Of a DNA stretch of 64,000 nt, positions 63,863-64,000 are shown in pieces. A program made the position numbers and the translations under genes. The first letter of the stretch is position 1. Every line of letters begins with the position of its first letter. The notes beneath the pieces are model-generated. The model was not told where the DNA came from. It saw only the letters and a list, made by a program, of their open reading frames with translations, and did not search any database. This DNA is from Diploptera punctata (Eukaryota > Arthropoda > Insecta > Blattodea > Blaberidae), in assembly GCA_030220185.1 (NCBI GenBank), contig JASPKZ010001234.1:470415-534414 (forward strand). Direction: 5' to 3'.

Positions 63863-64000
63863 GTTTTTTTGGATGCTTTAGGTAAGGAATTTGATGAGTA
63901 AATGGAGATCTTATCTTAAGTTTTTCCGTATTGTCTCGTAGGTGGTCCCGGAATTGACTGATCACTCATCGCTGGAACCCTTAAATGCCTTTGTGCTTTC

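Larger units (their letters stand above)
61494..64000. repeat. tandem unit 3, cut by the window end
   Basis: Collinear with the first 2.5 kb of units 1 and 2 but with an indel every few tens of bases or less. Family-B coding is unreadable in any one frame. Confidence 0.93.

Overview
The window is eukaryotic nuclear DNA from an arthropod, most likely an insect. It is AT-rich and has no operons, no compact genes and no rRNA or functional tRNA gene. It is built from decayed transposons, tRNA-derived SINEs and microsatellites. The insect call rests on the mariner/Tc1, Tigger/pogo and non-LTR content and on a nuclear copy of mitochondrial atp6-cox3 that reads well only with the invertebrate mitochondrial code (TGA=Trp, ATA=Met, AGA=Ser). 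A cockroach-like (blattodean) source is my impression from the repeat style; it is not demonstrated. Only one long intact coding sequence is present, a Tc1-like transposase. One 188-nt stretch looks like a single exon of an unidentified host gene. 

Layout. 0-9.5 kb: LINE and SINE scraps, an internally deleted Tigger/pogo element (3798-4977), a decayed DDE transposase (about 5.6-6.1 kb), and the mitochondrial insertion (about 8015-8640) between two divergent fragments of one LINE family. 9.5-15 kb: two complete Tc1-like elements, one dead (9557-11105) and one with an intact ORF (13372-14897), plus a composite repeat with a tRNA-like head and a conserved hairpin. 15-23.6 kb: LINE-B 3' ends and several SINE families. 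23.6-27.5 kb: a LINE (family A) split by a nested younger LINE. 28-38.6 kb: more LINE 3' ends, mostly on the minus strand from 28.5 to 34.5 kb, and a Penelope-like fragment with a GIY-YIG endonuclease. 39.7-40.8 kb: an inverted pair of tRNA-like heads and a Helitron-like repeat. 40.8-45 kb: the most repeat-poor part, holding a pre-miRNA-like hairpin, the candidate exon and a CpG-rich block flanked by direct repeats. 46-47.4 kb: a second Tigger-like element. 49.83 kb to the end: a tandem array of a unit of about 5.83 kb (two full copies and 2.5 kb of a third), itself made of LINE-B, SINEs, a long-TIR MITE, a hairpin and a Helitron-like end. 

The copies of the tandem unit become steadily richer in one-base indels after about 57.1 kb. 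This looks more like falling consensus quality towards a contig end than biological divergence. 

The elements do not form a pathway. The visible relations are parasitic: SINEs share 3' tails with LINEs and probably use their reverse transcriptase, deleted DNA transposons depend on intact relatives, and elements nest in one another. I found no defence, biosynthetic or other gene system. The most unusual signals are a repeat-borne stem with paired compensatory base changes (near 12.83 and 39.96 kb), the mitochondrial insertion, and the tandem unit with its quality gradient.
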